From Halobacillus salinarum (GTDB lineage Bacteria; Bacillota; Bacilli; Bacillales; Halobacillaceae), in NCBI RefSeq assembly GCF_022919095.1, contig NZ_CP095073.1, forward strand, positions 682,001 through 746,000: a stretch of DNA of 64,000 nucleotides, written 5' to 3'. This document shows, piece after piece, positions 43,599 through 52,546 of the stretch. Position 1 is the stretch's first letter. The number at the start of each line of letters is the position of its first letter. The notes below the pieces were generated by a model. It was not told the origin of the DNA. It saw only the letters and a list, made by a program, of their open reading frames with translations, and made no database searches. A program made the position numbers and the translations under genes.

Positions 43599-44788
43599 AA
43601 GAGACAAAGTTTGGTACAAAATCAATTTGGGCTGGCGAGAAGGATTCTTTAGCATTTGGAGCTACTCAAGTTCCAGTTGTGCACAGTGTTTCCTTTGGTT
43701 ATGAAGATATGGATGAATGGTATGAAGTGGCAATAGGAAATAAACCAGGACATATTTATGGCAGAAACACAAACCCTACCGTCCAGGCATTTGAAGAAAA
43801 AGTCCGAATCCTGGAGAATGCGGAAGCTTCAACGAGCTTTTCAACGGGAATGGCTGCGATCAGCAACACCCTCGGTACGCTGCTGTTTCCTGGTGACCGT
43901 GTCGTGTCCATCAAAGATACGTATGGCGGAACCAATAAAATTTTTACTGAGTTTCTTCCTAAACAGCAAATAGAAGTTATGCTTTGCGATACAGGGGATC
44001 ATGAAGCGATCGAACGGGAAATAGCGAAAGGCTGTAAAGTTCTCTATTTGGAAAGCCCTACGAACCCAACAGTTAAGATTACAGACATTAAGCGCATGGC
44101 TAAAGCAGGCAAATCCGTCGGTGCCACTGTAATTGTTGATAACACATTTGCAACCCCAGTCAACCAGAATCCAATTGAGCTCGGGGCAGATTTAGTTATT
44201 CATAGTGCAACCAAGTTCCTTGGCGGTCATGCAGACGCCCTCGGCGGGGTTGTTTGCGGCAGCAAAGAGCTTGTTGAGGCGGTGTATCATTACCGTGAAA
44301 TCAATGGAGCGACGCTGGACCCTATGGCTGCTTATCTGCTCCTCCGCGGGATGAAAACGCTGAAGCTTAGAGTCGAGCAGCAAAATAAAAATGCTCAGGA
44401 AATCGCAGAGTATCTAAAAGGTTTTGAGCTTGTAGAAGGTGTTTATTATCCAGGTCTGCCTGATCATCCAAATCATGATATTGCGAAGACACAGATGAAA
44501 GGCTTCGGCGGCGTCCTCAGTTTCGCTGTGCGAGGAGGAGTAGAAACCGTGCGTCAATTCCTTCCGCAATTACAGTTCGCCAACCGGGCAGCAAACCTGG
44601 GCTCAGTAGAAACGGTTGTTGGCCCGTCGCGAACTACAAGCCACGTGGAATGTACACCGGCAGAAAGGGCGGCTATGGGAATTCCGGAAGGGCTGATTCG
44701 TTATTCAGCAGGCATCGAGGATATTGAAGACTTAAAGCAGGATCTTCATCAGGCTTTTCAAGCGATTCATACAACCGTTCAAAGTTAG
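43595..44788 (+). CDS. cystathionine gamma-synthase/lyase-family PLP enzyme
   Basis: 397 residues, overlapping the previous gene by four bases (ATGA). Fold type I, Cys/Met metabolism class: HIYGRNTNPTVQAFEEKV (phosphate-binding Tyr/Arg), FSTGMAAISNTLG, VDNTFATPVNQNPIELGADL, Schiff-base Lys in SATKFLGGHADALGG, and C-terminal SVETVVGPSRTTSHV. This family performs gamma-eliminations and replacements. In this operon, a substrate such as 2,4-diaminobutyrate or a homoserine derivative is possible. Sulfur-amino-acid metabolism is not suggested by the neighbours. Confidence 0.85.
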   Translation: MKETKFGTKSIWAGEKDSLAFGATQVPVVHSVSFGYEDMDEWYEVAIGNKPGHIYGRNTNPTVQAFEEKVRILENAEASTSFSTGMAAISNTLGTLLFPGDRVVSIKDTYGGTNKIFTEFLPKQQIEVMLCDTGDHEAIEREIAKGCKVLYLESPTNPTVKITDIKRMAKAGKSVGATVIVDNTFATPVNQNPIELGADLVIHSATKFLGGHADALGGVVCGSKELVEAVYHYREINGATLDPMAAYLLLRGMKTLKLRVEQQNKNAQEIAEYLKGFELVEGVYYPGLPDHPNHDIAKTQMKGFGGVLSFAVRGGVETVRQFLPQLQFANRAANLGSVETVVGPSRTTSHVECTPAERAAMGIPEGLIRYSAGIEDIEDLKQDLHQAFQAIHTTVQS

Positions 44789-44801
44789 GAGTGGTAGACT
44801 G

Positions 44802-45986
44802 ATGACGATCAAAGTGACGGACTTAGCTTCCCAGGTCGAAGACTTATATCCAAAGCTTGTGGAACTGCGGCGTCATTTTCACAGCTTCCCTGAATTGAGC
44901 TTTTCAGAAAGAATGACCAGCGAAAAGATTCTTCTTGAGCTAAAAGCACTGGACGCTTTTGAAATAGAAAGCGGAGTCGGAGGGCACGGAATTATAGCCA
45001 CCTTGAATATGGGGGAAGGTCCAATCATCGGCCTTAGAGCTGATATGGATGCTTTACCGATCCAGGAACAGTCCAAAGAGTCCTTTACTTCGCGGCATCC
45101 AGGAGTGATGCATGCCTGTGGTCATGATGCTCATATGGCCATTCTATTAGGAACGGCAAAATTACTTGCTGAAGCAGCCCATTCGGAGTTTCTTCAAGGC
45201 ACCGTTAAGCTGATCTTCCAGCCGGCCGAAGAAGATTGTGATGAAAAAGGCGATACTGGAGCAGTAAAGATGTTAAACTCCGGAAAACTTGAAAGGTTAG
45301 ACCGTGTTTTAGCCCTTCATATGTGCCCGTGGAGAGAAACAGGAAGCATCCAGATTCATGACGGCCCAAGCATGGCCAATAATGATAATTTCGAACTCGC
45401 GATTAACGGAAGCGGGGGGCATGCAGGCTATCCTCAGCATGTTACTGACCCTGTGTGGATCTCAACGTTTATTCTGCAGGCATTGTACAGCTTAAACAGC
45501 CGGAAAGTGAACCCACTCGACGTTGGCACACTTAGTGTTGGGGAGATCCACGCCGGCCATTCAAATAATGTGATTCCTCACACAGTGAACATCAAGGGGA
45601 CGATGCGTTCCTACACTAGTGAGGTTCGGGAATTGCTTGTTCAAGAGCTCAAACAGACGGCCCAAATTGTAACAACGATGGGAGGAAGTTTTGAGCTGGA
45701 TATTCAAAAGGGAGAACCTGCTCTTGTTAATCACCCGGAAATCAACCAAGTGATTAGAAAAGCTGCTGAAGGGTTGAGGATCGTCGAGGAACCCTTTGGC
45801 ATGGGAAGTGAAGACTTCAGCCACATGACAGCAAAATATCCTGGTGCACTGTTTTTTCTTGGATGCGGCTTAGATCCAGAAAGAAGTCTGCACCACCCTG
45901 AATTTGATATAGATGAACGGGCCATGGTTCACGGAGTAACGATTTTTATGAAGAGTATCCAACACCTCTTATGGAAAGGAGAGTGA
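44802..45986 (+). CDS. M20-family amidohydrolase, probable N-acetyl-diaminobutyrate deacetylase (DoeB2-like)
   Basis: 394 residues. Metal-binding blocks HACGHDAHMAILLGTAKLL, FQPAEEDCDEKG and GMGSEDFSHM, with GLRADMDALPIQEQ and a dimerisation domain in the middle (GHAGYPQHVTDPVW). Usual M20D arrangement (hippurate hydrolase/amidohydrolase). In ectoine degradation, DoeB2-type M20 enzymes remove acetyl from N-acetyl-diaminobutyrate; the position after doeA supports this. Start ATG at 44802 after GGAGTGG. Confidence 0.82.
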   Translation: MTIKVTDLASQVEDLYPKLVELRRHFHSFPELSFSERMTSEKILLELKALDAFEIESGVGGHGIIATLNMGEGPIIGLRADMDALPIQEQSKESFTSRHPGVMHACGHDAHMAILLGTAKLLAEAAHSEFLQGTVKLIFQPAEEDCDEKGDTGAVKMLNSGKLERLDRVLALHMCPWRETGSIQIHDGPSMANNDNFELAINGSGGHAGYPQHVTDPVWISTFILQALYSLNSRKVNPLDVGTLSVGEIHAGHSNNVIPHTVNIKGTMRSYTSEVRELLVQELKQTAQIVTTMGGSFELDIQKGEPALVNHPEINQVIRKAAEGLRIVEEPFGMGSEDFSHMTAKYPGALFFLGCGLDPERSLHHPEFDIDERAMVHGVTIFMKSIQHLLWKGE

Positions 45987-45992
45987 GTCCGA

Positions 45993-47045
45993 ATGGCTGC
46001 AAAAATTGCCTTTATTGGCTTTGGTGGCGTCGGCCAGGCATTAGCGGAAATTCTGGAAGAACGGAGGGAGGATTTAAATAATAAACACGGACTTGAAACG
46101 GTGGTCGTTGCAGTAGCAGATATGAAAAAAGGTGCGGTGTACGACCCGGGTGGCTTAGAGATAACTGAACTTCTCCGTTGTGTTCGCGAAGAGGGAAGCG
46201 TAGAAGCTTATTCAGACGGAGCGCATACGGTGAAAGGAATGACCAGCCTTGAAACCATCGAAAAAACGAACGCCGATATTATTGTTGAAGTCACTTTTAC
46301 GGATGTAAAAACGGGAGAACCTGCTATTTCACACTGTCGCACTGCTTTTAAGCACCAAAAAAGCGTGATTACAACAAATAAAGGACCGATCGCGCTTGCT
46401 TATCAGGAACTTGCGGAAATGGCAGCTGATCACGGAGTTTATTTTGGATTTGAAGGAACGGTCATGAGCGGGACACCTGCCTTACGTATGCCAAAGATTG
46501 CGCTTGCTGGAAATGAAATCACCGAGATTAAAGGAATTCTAAATGGTACGACCAATTACATTTTGACAGAAATGGAAAAAGGGCATTCTTATGAAGAAGC
46601 CTTAAGCGAAGCTCAAAAGCTTGGTTATGCCGAAGCTGATCCTACAAGTGATGTGGAAGGGTTTGATGCCCGCTATAAAACCGCCATCTTAGCCAATTAT
46701 ATAATGGGCGTTCCTCTTTCTCATACTGAAGTGGAATGTGCCGGAATTACCAACTTAACTGTAGATGACGTGCAGCAGGCTCTTAAAGAAGGGGCGAAAT
46801 GGAAGTTGCTGTCCAGAGTCACGCTTAGTAATGGTCAAGTGTCAGCAAGTGTAAAACCAGAGAAATTGGCGGCTGATGATCCACTCGCTGCGGTAACAGG
46901 GTCAACCAATGCCATTCTTTATGACTGTGATTTAGCAGGACCGATTATGCTCACAGGGGCTGGAGCAGGGCTGAAAGAAACCGGTTATTCCCTGCTTATT
47001 GATTTGATTCATTTTCAGAAGCAGAACAGCTTTGCGAAAATCTGA
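45993..47045 (+). CDS. homoserine dehydrogenase-like protein
   Basis: 350 residues. NAD(P) loop FIGFGGVGQALAEILEE, TNKGPIALAYQELAEMA, EGTVMSGTPALRMPKIALA, GILNGTTNYILTEMEKG and the catalytic Lys region GYAEADPTSDVEGFDARYK. It lacks the ACT domain found on biosynthetic Hom of Bacillus (about 430 residues), so it is likely not under threonine feedback. It interconverts aspartate semialdehyde and homoserine; in this operon it may consume or supply aspartate semialdehyde. 6 bases after the amidohydrolase. Confidence 0.87.
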   Translation: MAAKIAFIGFGGVGQALAEILEERREDLNNKHGLETVVVAVADMKKGAVYDPGGLEITELLRCVREEGSVEAYSDGAHTVKGMTSLETIEKTNADIIVEVTFTDVKTGEPAISHCRTAFKHQKSVITTNKGPIALAYQELAEMAADHGVYFGFEGTVMSGTPALRMPKIALAGNEITEIKGILNGTTNYILTEMEKGHSYEEALSEAQKLGYAEADPTSDVEGFDARYKTAILANYIMGVPLSHTEVECAGITNLTVDDVQQALKEGAKWKLLSRVTLSNGQVSASVKPEKLAADDPLAAVTGSTNAILYDCDLAGPIMLTGAGAGLKETGYSLLIDLIHFQKQNSFAKI

Positions 47046-47056
47046 GGAGGGGTCTT

Positions 47057-48505
47057 ATGCATACAAAAGTAAAAGCCGTTAAAATGTTGCTGGCTGGAAA
47101 ATGGGTACATGCTGAAGATACGTTCGAAGTGTGTAATCCTCAGAATAACCAGCCGATTGCAACGGTTCCTTTGGCCTCAAAGAAAGAGATGATTACGGCT
47201 ATAGAAAAAGCAGATGAGGCTTTTCGCAATACCGAAGTATGGCCGACTCATGAACGCATTAAGGTGTTGAATAAAGTAGCCGCTTATATGAAGGAGCATG
47301 CAGAGACTTTTGCCCAAACCATTGCCTCCGAAGGAAGCAAGACGATTAATGAAGCACGCGGAGAAGTTAAAAGAGCAGCACAAACCATTCAAATCAGTGC
47401 AGAAGAAGCAAGAAGGCTGAATGGTGAAACCATTAATTTTGACCAGAATGAAGGAAGTGAAAATAGAGTAGGGTATCATTACAGATTTCCTGTAGGTGTT
47501 ATAGGGGCAATCACCCCTTTTAACGACCCGCTCAACCTAGTGGCTCACAAAATAGGTCCGGCTATCGCAGCTGGTAATGCGATTGTTGTAAAACCAGCTT
47601 CGGTTACACCGTTGAGTGCCTTATTGCTGGCAGAAGCTTTTGTTGAAGCAGGTCTGCCCGAAGGATTTTTGTCAGTAATTACAGGTTCGGGAAGAGAAAT
47701 TGGGGAAGAACTCGTCACTCATCCAGCTGTTCAAGTCATTTCTTTTACCGGCGGACCAAATGCAGGGGAAAAAATCACTCAAAAGGCCGGAACGAAAAAA
47801 GTGAGTATGGAACTGGGATCAAATTCCCCAGTGATCGTATTAAAAGACGCGGACCTTCACGATGCTGTGCAATCTTGTGTGTCAGGAGCCTTTTCAGCTG
47901 TAGGGCAGAATTGTATTGGAGTACAGCGGATTTATGTTGAAGAAGAGCTTTATTCTTCCTTTCTGGATACGTTTGTCAGCCGCACGGAAGAATTAAATGT
48001 TGGAGATAAGATGGATGAATTGACTGATATCGGGCCGATGATTAATGAAACAGAAGCCGAACGGGTGGAAGAATGGGTGGAAGAAGCCGTTTCAACCGGT
48101 GCAAAAGTTGAAACTGGTGGAAAACGGAGCGGTGCCTTTTATTCCCCTACTGTATTAACGGGTGTAGCGGAAACTGCAAAAATTTCAAAAGAAGAAATTT
48201 TTGGACCGGTCGTATTAATTGAATCCGTATCTGACTTGAGAGAGGCCGTCCAAAAATCAAATAACGTCGATTACGGATTGCAGGCGGGGATTTTTACAGC
48301 TGACATCAATCATGCTTTCTATGCCATTAAGCATATGGATGTTGGAGGCATTATGATTAATGACAGCAGTGATTATCGGATTGATGCGATGCCTTTCGGT
48401 GGTACGAAACGGTCGGGTATCGGCAGAGAAGGTATCCAATATGCCATGAATACGATGACAGAGCAAAAAGTCGTATGCTTCCGATTACAAGAAAATATGC
48501 TGTAA
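47057..48505 (+). CDS. doeC: NAD-dependent aldehyde dehydrogenase, DoeC-like (aspartate semialdehyde oxidation)
   Basis: 482 residues. ALDH superfamily: ITPFNDPLNLVAHKIGP, GNAIVVKPASVTPLSA, catalytic Glu in SMELGSNSPVIV, and catalytic Cys in VGQNCIGVQRI. DoeC of Halomonas oxidises aspartate semialdehyde to aspartate and belongs to this superfamily. The last gene of the operon; a UUCG-capped terminator follows. Specificity is taken from context only. Confidence 0.8.
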   Translation: MHTKVKAVKMLLAGKWVHAEDTFEVCNPQNNQPIATVPLASKKEMITAIEKADEAFRNTEVWPTHERIKVLNKVAAYMKEHAETFAQTIASEGSKTINEARGEVKRAAQTIQISAEEARRLNGETINFDQNEGSENRVGYHYRFPVGVIGAITPFNDPLNLVAHKIGPAIAAGNAIVVKPASVTPLSALLLAEAFVEAGLPEGFLSVITGSGREIGEELVTHPAVQVISFTGGPNAGEKITQKAGTKKVSMELGSNSPVIVLKDADLHDAVQSCVSGAFSAVGQNCIGVQRIYVEEELYSSFLDTFVSRTEELNVGDKMDELTDIGPMINETEAERVEEWVEEAVSTGAKVETGGKRSGAFYSPTVLTGVAETAKISKEEIFGPVVLIESVSDLREAVQKSNNVDYGLQAGIFTADINHAFYAIKHMDVGGIMINDSSDYRIDAMPFGGTKRSGIGREGIQYAMNTMTEQKVVCFRLQENML

Positions 48506-48538
48506 CCAATGGGACGCTTCGGCGTCCTTTCTTATTGG
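48506..48538 (+). terminator. terminator of the ectoine-type operon
   Basis: GGACGC-TTCG-GCGTCC, a stable UUCG tetraloop hairpin, then TTTCTT. CCAAT and ATTGG flank it and lengthen the stem. Confidence 0.88.
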
Positions 48539-48550
48539 AAACAAAGCTAG

Positions 48551-48625
48551 ATATTTACATCCTGACTTTTTTCGTGAAAAATTGGAAAGATCCTTATAGG
48601 ATAAGTTCGTCACGAAAGTAAATAT
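48551..48625. repeat. nested inverted repeats in front of the CAP lipoprotein gene
   Basis: ATATTTAC (48551) and TTTCGTGA (48570) are matched in reverse complement by TCACGAAA (48610) and GTAAATAT (48618). In the centre stands ATCCTTATAGGAT, itself a palindrome. The right end is 35 bases before the gene start, so this could be a folded leader or operator. Confidence 0.55.
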
Positions 48626-48659
48626 TAAATGTGATGAATTCCTAAGGAGGAAGTACAAC

Positions 48660-49376
48660 ATGAAAAAAGGACTATTTTCGATCCTTTCCTTAGTGTTTAT
48701 GGTAAGTGTCTTAGCAGCTTGTAACACCAATGAAGGTGCTATGGATCGTGGAAAATACGATTATAATCAAGTCAACTATGGACCTCAAAACCAAGGAAAG
48801 CCAGGTCAGTACAGTGATCGCCAGCAGGGGTATATTCAGCGGATTATCCCTGGGCAGAATCGTTTTGATGCAAACATTCCATATGAAGGATTAAATCCTA
48901 ATGGAACGACTCAAACGCCGAACCAGTTTGATCAAGCGGAGCAATATGATAAAAATGGTGACCAAGTCAATACAAATGAAAACCGTGTCGATCAAGTCAA
49001 TGGTGCTTTTCAAGAGCAAGTTGTCCAATTAACGAACAAAGCTCGTAAAAAACAAGGGCTTGACCCATTAAAAATTGATCCGGAAGTCGCTAAAGTAGCC
49101 CAAAAGAAAACAGATGATATGGCTAAGAAGAATTATTTCTCCCATACGTCTCCGACTTACGGTTCACCATTCCAAATGCTAAAACAATTTGGAGTCGATT
49201 ATCGTACAGCTGCGGAAAATATCGCTGCAGGACAGCAGACACCAGATCAAGTAGTAAAAGGCTGGCTGAACAGCCCGGGACACCGTAAAAATATCATGAA
49301 TAAAAACTTAACCCATATTGGAGTAGGTTATTCCGAAGATGGTTCATACTGGTCCCAAATGTTTATAGGCAAATAA
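48660..49376 (+). CDS. CAP-domain lipoprotein (YkwD/SCP-like)
   Basis: 238 residues. Lipobox LAAC, Cys21. Low-complexity Gln/Asn/Gly-rich linker to about residue 115, then a CAP domain: VQLTNKARKKQGLDPLKID, YFSHTSPTYGSPFQMLKQFG, AENIAAGQQTPDQVVKGWLN and SPGHRKNIMNKNLTHIGVGY. Bacterial CAP proteins are secreted; function is uncertain, several are linked to spore or envelope processes in Bacillus (YkwD). AAGGAGGAAG ribosome site. Confidence 0.9.
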   Translation: MKKGLFSILSLVFMVSVLAACNTNEGAMDRGKYDYNQVNYGPQNQGKPGQYSDRQQGYIQRIIPGQNRFDANIPYEGLNPNGTTQTPNQFDQAEQYDKNGDQVNTNENRVDQVNGAFQEQVVQLTNKARKKQGLDPLKIDPEVAKVAQKKTDDMAKKNYFSHTSPTYGSPFQMLKQFGVDYRTAAENIAAGQQTPDQVVKGWLNSPGHRKNIMNKNLTHIGVGYSEDGSYWSQMFIGK

Positions 49377-49407
49377 AAAGCAGGGCGCATGTTGCGTCTT
49401 GCTTTTC
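49376..49407 (+). terminator. terminator of the CAP lipoprotein gene
   Basis: Stem AAAAGCAGGGCGCA / TTGCGTCTTGCTTTT with two mismatches, then TCTAT. Confidence 0.75.
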
Positions 49408-49478
49408 TATCTTAAAATTCATGAGCTGAGAAAAAATGAGAAACATAAGAAAGGCGCATTTGGAAGGGGAGTATGGTT

Positions 49479-50183
49479 ATGAAGCCGATGAAAGTAATCC
49501 TAGTTATACTTATGATCACCCAATTGTTAACTCCCTTTTCAGCGGAAGCTAAAGAAGGAGGTCATCTTGTTGCGATCGGCGATTCAATTCCTTATGGATA
49601 TAATTTAACTGTGGATAATAAAATGCCTTCAGGTGCGGCGTTTCCCTACTTAATAGGTAACAAAGCTGGACTTGAAGTGACAAACCTAGGAATACCCGGT
49701 CTTACTTCTAAAGAATTGCTCCAAGCGGTAAAAACAAATAAGGTTTTCCGTGAAACCATTAGAGACGCAGACTACGTGCTCGTATATATTGGAGGAAATG
49801 ATTTACTTAATGTAGTCAAAAAGAACAAAGGCTTAAAAAATGTAACGGTTGAAGAAATTGCTCCAGTCATCAGAGACTTACTTTTTAATGTATACGGCAC
49901 GATTTTGACCCTCGATAAACTCACGGATGCCAAAATCATTGTATACAACATATACAATCCATATCCTGCTGCGGGAGATAAGTTAAATACGCCGTTAAGC
50001 TACATCAACAAGCAGTATGCCTCTTTAGTTGAATTATTAAGTCATTTTACTGAAGTAAAGCTTGTGAACGCATATAAGGCTTTTAAAGGTCATCCGGAAT
50101 ATATTCTCCCTAAAGATGTGCACCCAACATCGGAAGGGCAGAAGGTATTAGCCAGAATTGGGTTGAGGGCTTTGCATAGCTGA
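49479..50183 (+). CDS. secreted SGNH/GDSL-type hydrolase
   Basis: 234 residues from the ATG at 49479 after AAGGGGAG. A signal peptide (KVILVILMITQLLTPFSAEA) probably is cut after AEA. Block I AIGDSIPYGYNL with nucleophile Ser, block II Gly in NLGIPGLTSKELL, block III YIGGNDLLNV, and block V DVHPTSEGQKVLA with the Asp-His pair. Esterase or lipase of the cell surface; substrate unknown. Confidence 0.88.
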   Translation: MKPMKVILVILMITQLLTPFSAEAKEGGHLVAIGDSIPYGYNLTVDNKMPSGAAFPYLIGNKAGLEVTNLGIPGLTSKELLQAVKTNKVFRETIRDADYVLVYIGGNDLLNVVKKNKGLKNVTVEEIAPVIRDLLFNVYGTILTLDKLTDAKIIVYNIYNPYPAAGDKLNTPLSYINKQYASLVELLSHFTEVKLVNAYKAFKGHPEYILPKDVHPTSEGQKVLARIGLRALHS

Positions 50184-50195
50184 AAATGAATTCAG

Positions 50196-50204
50196 TGTTA
50201 TAAT
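50196..50204 (+). promoter_or_regulatory. extended -10 promoter of the Gfo/Idh oxidoreductase gene
   Basis: TGTTATAAT, an extended -10 hexamer, 35 bases before the ATG at 50239. No good -35, which extended -10 promoters do not need. Confidence 0.45.
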
Positions 50205-50238
50205 ACTCTTAACAACTTTAAGGTTAGGAGGATAACTA

Positions 50239-51231
50239 ATGATACGGTTTGGAATCATCGGGACAAATACTATTACAGAAAAACTCTTAGAAGCTGCAAG
50301 TACGATGGAAGAGTTTAAGCTTACCGCTGTTTACTCACGGACGGAGGAAAAGGCGAAGACGTTTGCCAGGAAATATGGAGCTGAATTCACATTTACATCC
50401 GTGGAGGAATTTGCCAATAGTGACAGCATTGATGCAGTTTATATTGCCAGTCCCAACGCATTTCATGCAGAACAGGCAGTGACCTGTATGAGCCGAGGAA
50501 AACATGTCCTATGTGAGAAGCCGCTTGCTTCCAACCAACAGGAAGCTGCTGTAATGATGAAAGCTGCGAAAGAACACAAGGTGGTGTTGATGGAAGCAGT
50601 TAAATCAACGCTTCATCCAGGATTTATTTTTGTTCAGGAGAACTTACATAAGCTTGGAAAGATCCGCCGATACGTAGGGAACTTCTGTAAATATTCTTCC
50701 CGTTATGATGCGTATAAAGAGGGAACTATACTTAATGCCTTTAATCCTAAATTTTCAAATGGGTCGCTTATGGATTTAGGGGTGTATGGAATTTATCCTA
50801 TGGCCGTTCTTTTTGGGCAGCCTTCGCAAATTCAAGCAAGTGGAGTGAAGCTTGAATCTGGTGTAGATGGAGAAGGAAGTATTCTCGCTTCCTATAACGA
50901 TATGGAAGCTGTCATCATGCATTCAAAAATAATAAATTCTTTTTCTGCTTCTGAAATCCAGGGAGAAAAAGGAACCATGATCATACCGAATATTTCTGAG
51001 CCGGAAGAAGTTAGCATTCAGTATACAGATGGGGAACAGGAAGAATTCTCATCTGATGGTTTACAGCATCCTATGTATTATGAAATGAAAGAATTTATTA
51101 AGATCGTCGAAGAAGGGAAAGATCAGTCACAAGTGAATTCGTTAGAAAACAGTTTGATTACGGCTCAAATCATTCAGGAGGCACGCCATCAAATTGGAAT
51201 CAGCTTTCCAGCTGATCATCATACGGTTTAA
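50239..51231 (+). CDS. Gfo/Idh/MocA-family oxidoreductase
   Basis: 330 residues. N-terminal Rossmann RFGIIGTNTITEKLLEAA, then AVYIASPNAFHAEQAV, the signature Lys in CEKPLASNQQEAA, and C-terminal domain with LMDLGVYGIYPMAV. It oxidises a sugar or inositol-like compound with NAD(P). Bacillus YulF/YrbE-type proteins are of the same size. Single gene, TTAGGAGG ribosome site. Confidence 0.87.
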   Translation: MIRFGIIGTNTITEKLLEAASTMEEFKLTAVYSRTEEKAKTFARKYGAEFTFTSVEEFANSDSIDAVYIASPNAFHAEQAVTCMSRGKHVLCEKPLASNQQEAAVMMKAAKEHKVVLMEAVKSTLHPGFIFVQENLHKLGKIRRYVGNFCKYSSRYDAYKEGTILNAFNPKFSNGSLMDLGVYGIYPMAVLFGQPSQIQASGVKLESGVDGEGSILASYNDMEAVIMHSKIINSFSASEIQGEKGTMIIPNISEPEEVSIQYTDGEQEEFSSDGLQHPMYYEMKEFIKIVEEGKDQSQVNSLENSLITAQIIQEARHQIGISFPADHHTV

Positions 51232-51240
51232 AAAAGTGAG

Positions 51241-51280
51241 CCCGTGTTTTTGGCGTGGAAATACACCAAAAACACGGGCA
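51241..51280. terminator. long hairpin between convergent genes
   Basis: Perfect 13-base stem CCCGTGTTTTTGG / CCAAAAACACGGG, loop of 14. The minus side is followed by CTCACTTTTTT, so it best ends the Dph6-like gene. Confidence 0.82.
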
Positions 51281-51297
51281 GACCACTTTCTATGGAG

Positions 51298-51987
51298 TTA
51301 TGCACGATCATCCAATTGCCCCTGAGTGATATCCAAAGACCAAAGCCCAGCATTCAGTATAATTTGAGAGTGGGTAAGGATTACTTTGTTTTGGAACATA
51401 GGACCATCCAATACAAATGTATGGTATTCCCCGTATTCACCCATAACACAAACATCCATATTCTGAATATCGTTAAAAAAATGCCAGTCCAAAAACCGGC
51501 CTGCCCATGTTTGGTCAAAATGCTTTTCAGAAGCACGGCAGACGATTGCTGAAAAACCAAGCTCAATAAATTCCTCAAGAAGCTTATGGGCCTTATCTTT
51601 TGCAATCCAGATTGGAAATAAAGGCTCGAGTTCCGCTTTGCGGGCCACTTGCTCATTCCATTTTCTGTCTTCTTCCGCATATAAACTTCCGAAAATTATT
51701 TCCTCTATGCCATATTGGAGTTTTAAATCTTTAAGCGCCGAGATTAAGGAGCTTTCATAGTGATCTGCGGAGTCCACTAAAATTAAAGGCAGACTTAAAG
51801 CCTCGGCCTGCAATTTTAAGATCCCCAATTTTATTCCATGGGCATGATTACGCTCATCACGTATTGATACCATTGATAATAAACAAACGATATTCTTGTT
51901 TTCCTTTACAGCATGGTATAAAGCTAGTGAGCTGTCTTTTCCTCCGCTCCAGCACACGGCAGCTTTTTTTCCTTTAACCTTCTTCAA
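51298..51987 (-). CDS. Dph6-related ATP pyrophosphatase (PP-loop)
   Basis: 229 residues, TTG start at 51987 after GGGGAGAG. PP-loop CWSGGKDSSLALYHA, MVSIRDERNHAHGIK, IIFGSLYAEEDRKWNEQVA and GEYGEYHTFVLDGPMF are typical of the ATP_bind_4/Dph6 family, which in eukaryotes makes diphthamide. Bacteria have no diphthamide, so the substrate is unknown; perhaps an amidation. Confidence 0.85.
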   Translation of the reverse strand: MKKVKGKKAAVCWSGGKDSSLALYHAVKENKNIVCLLSMVSIRDERNHAHGIKLGILKLQAEALSLPLILVDSADHYESSLISALKDLKLQYGIEEIIFGSLYAEEDRKWNEQVARKAELEPLFPIWIAKDKAHKLLEEFIELGFSAIVCRASEKHFDQTWAGRFLDWHFFNDIQNMDVCVMGEYGEYHTFVLDGPMFQNKVILTHSQIILNAGLWSLDITQGQLDDRA

Positions 51988-52086
51988 AGCTCTCCCCGCC
52001 TTTTATGGTTCCCCTCTTTTATAGATGCAGTTAAATTCATTCGCTGTTTATCCAGTGTACCACAATCAACTTTTAACTCTTTTATG

Positions 52087-52124
52087 AAAAAAGCAGACCC
52101 TGAATACCAGGATCTGCTTTTATA
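52087..52124 (-). terminator. terminator of the second hxlR operon
   Basis: Stem AAAAGCAGATCCTG / CAGGGTCTGCTTTT on the minus strand, one mismatch, then TTCATAAAAG. Confidence 0.78.
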
Positions 52125-52156
52125 AACTTGATAAATACTGAATTGAAGCCTTACTG

Positions 52157-52528
52157 CTATCCTTGCTCGTCATTTACCAATTCTGCCATCTCCTGCCTGG
52201 ATAACTGATACTTCTTATGCTCCAGTCCCCATTTATTCATGGCCTTAAGAAAGGGAGTAGTCGTTTTTCCGTAAGGGGTCAAGCGGTATTCAACTTTAGG
52301 AGGAACTTTTTGATAATCAATCCTCTCTACCAGCCCATCCTCAATCAGCTTGCTCAGTTCACGGGACAGGATCCGGGAGGAGATATTGCCATTAATTGCG
52401 CGTCGCAATTCATTGAATCGCAGTTTGTGAGTATGGAGAAGTTCCCATAAGATCAGCCCTTTCCATTTTCCGCACACGACTTCGAGAGAGGTGTCTATTC
52501 CTGTTTCATAATCCCTCACCTGATTCAC
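52157..52528 (-). CDS. HxlR-family transcriptional regulator
   Basis: 123 residues. Core EVVCGKWKGLILWELLHTHK, winged helix RRAINGNISSRILSRELSKL, and wing PPKVEYRLTPYGKT. It differs from the HxlR at 8402 in that the first conserved Cys-Pro pair is not present; a Cys stands before GKWK. Follows the 63-codon gene after 18 bases, on the same strand. Confidence 0.87.
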   Translation of the reverse strand: MNQVRDYETGIDTSLEVVCGKWKGLILWELLHTHKLRFNELRRAINGNISSRILSRELSKLIEDGLVERIDYQKVPPKVEYRLTPYGKTTTPFLKAMNKWGLEHKKYQLSRQEMAELVNDEQG

Positions 52529-52546
52529 CTCGGTTTGTTTGATAGT

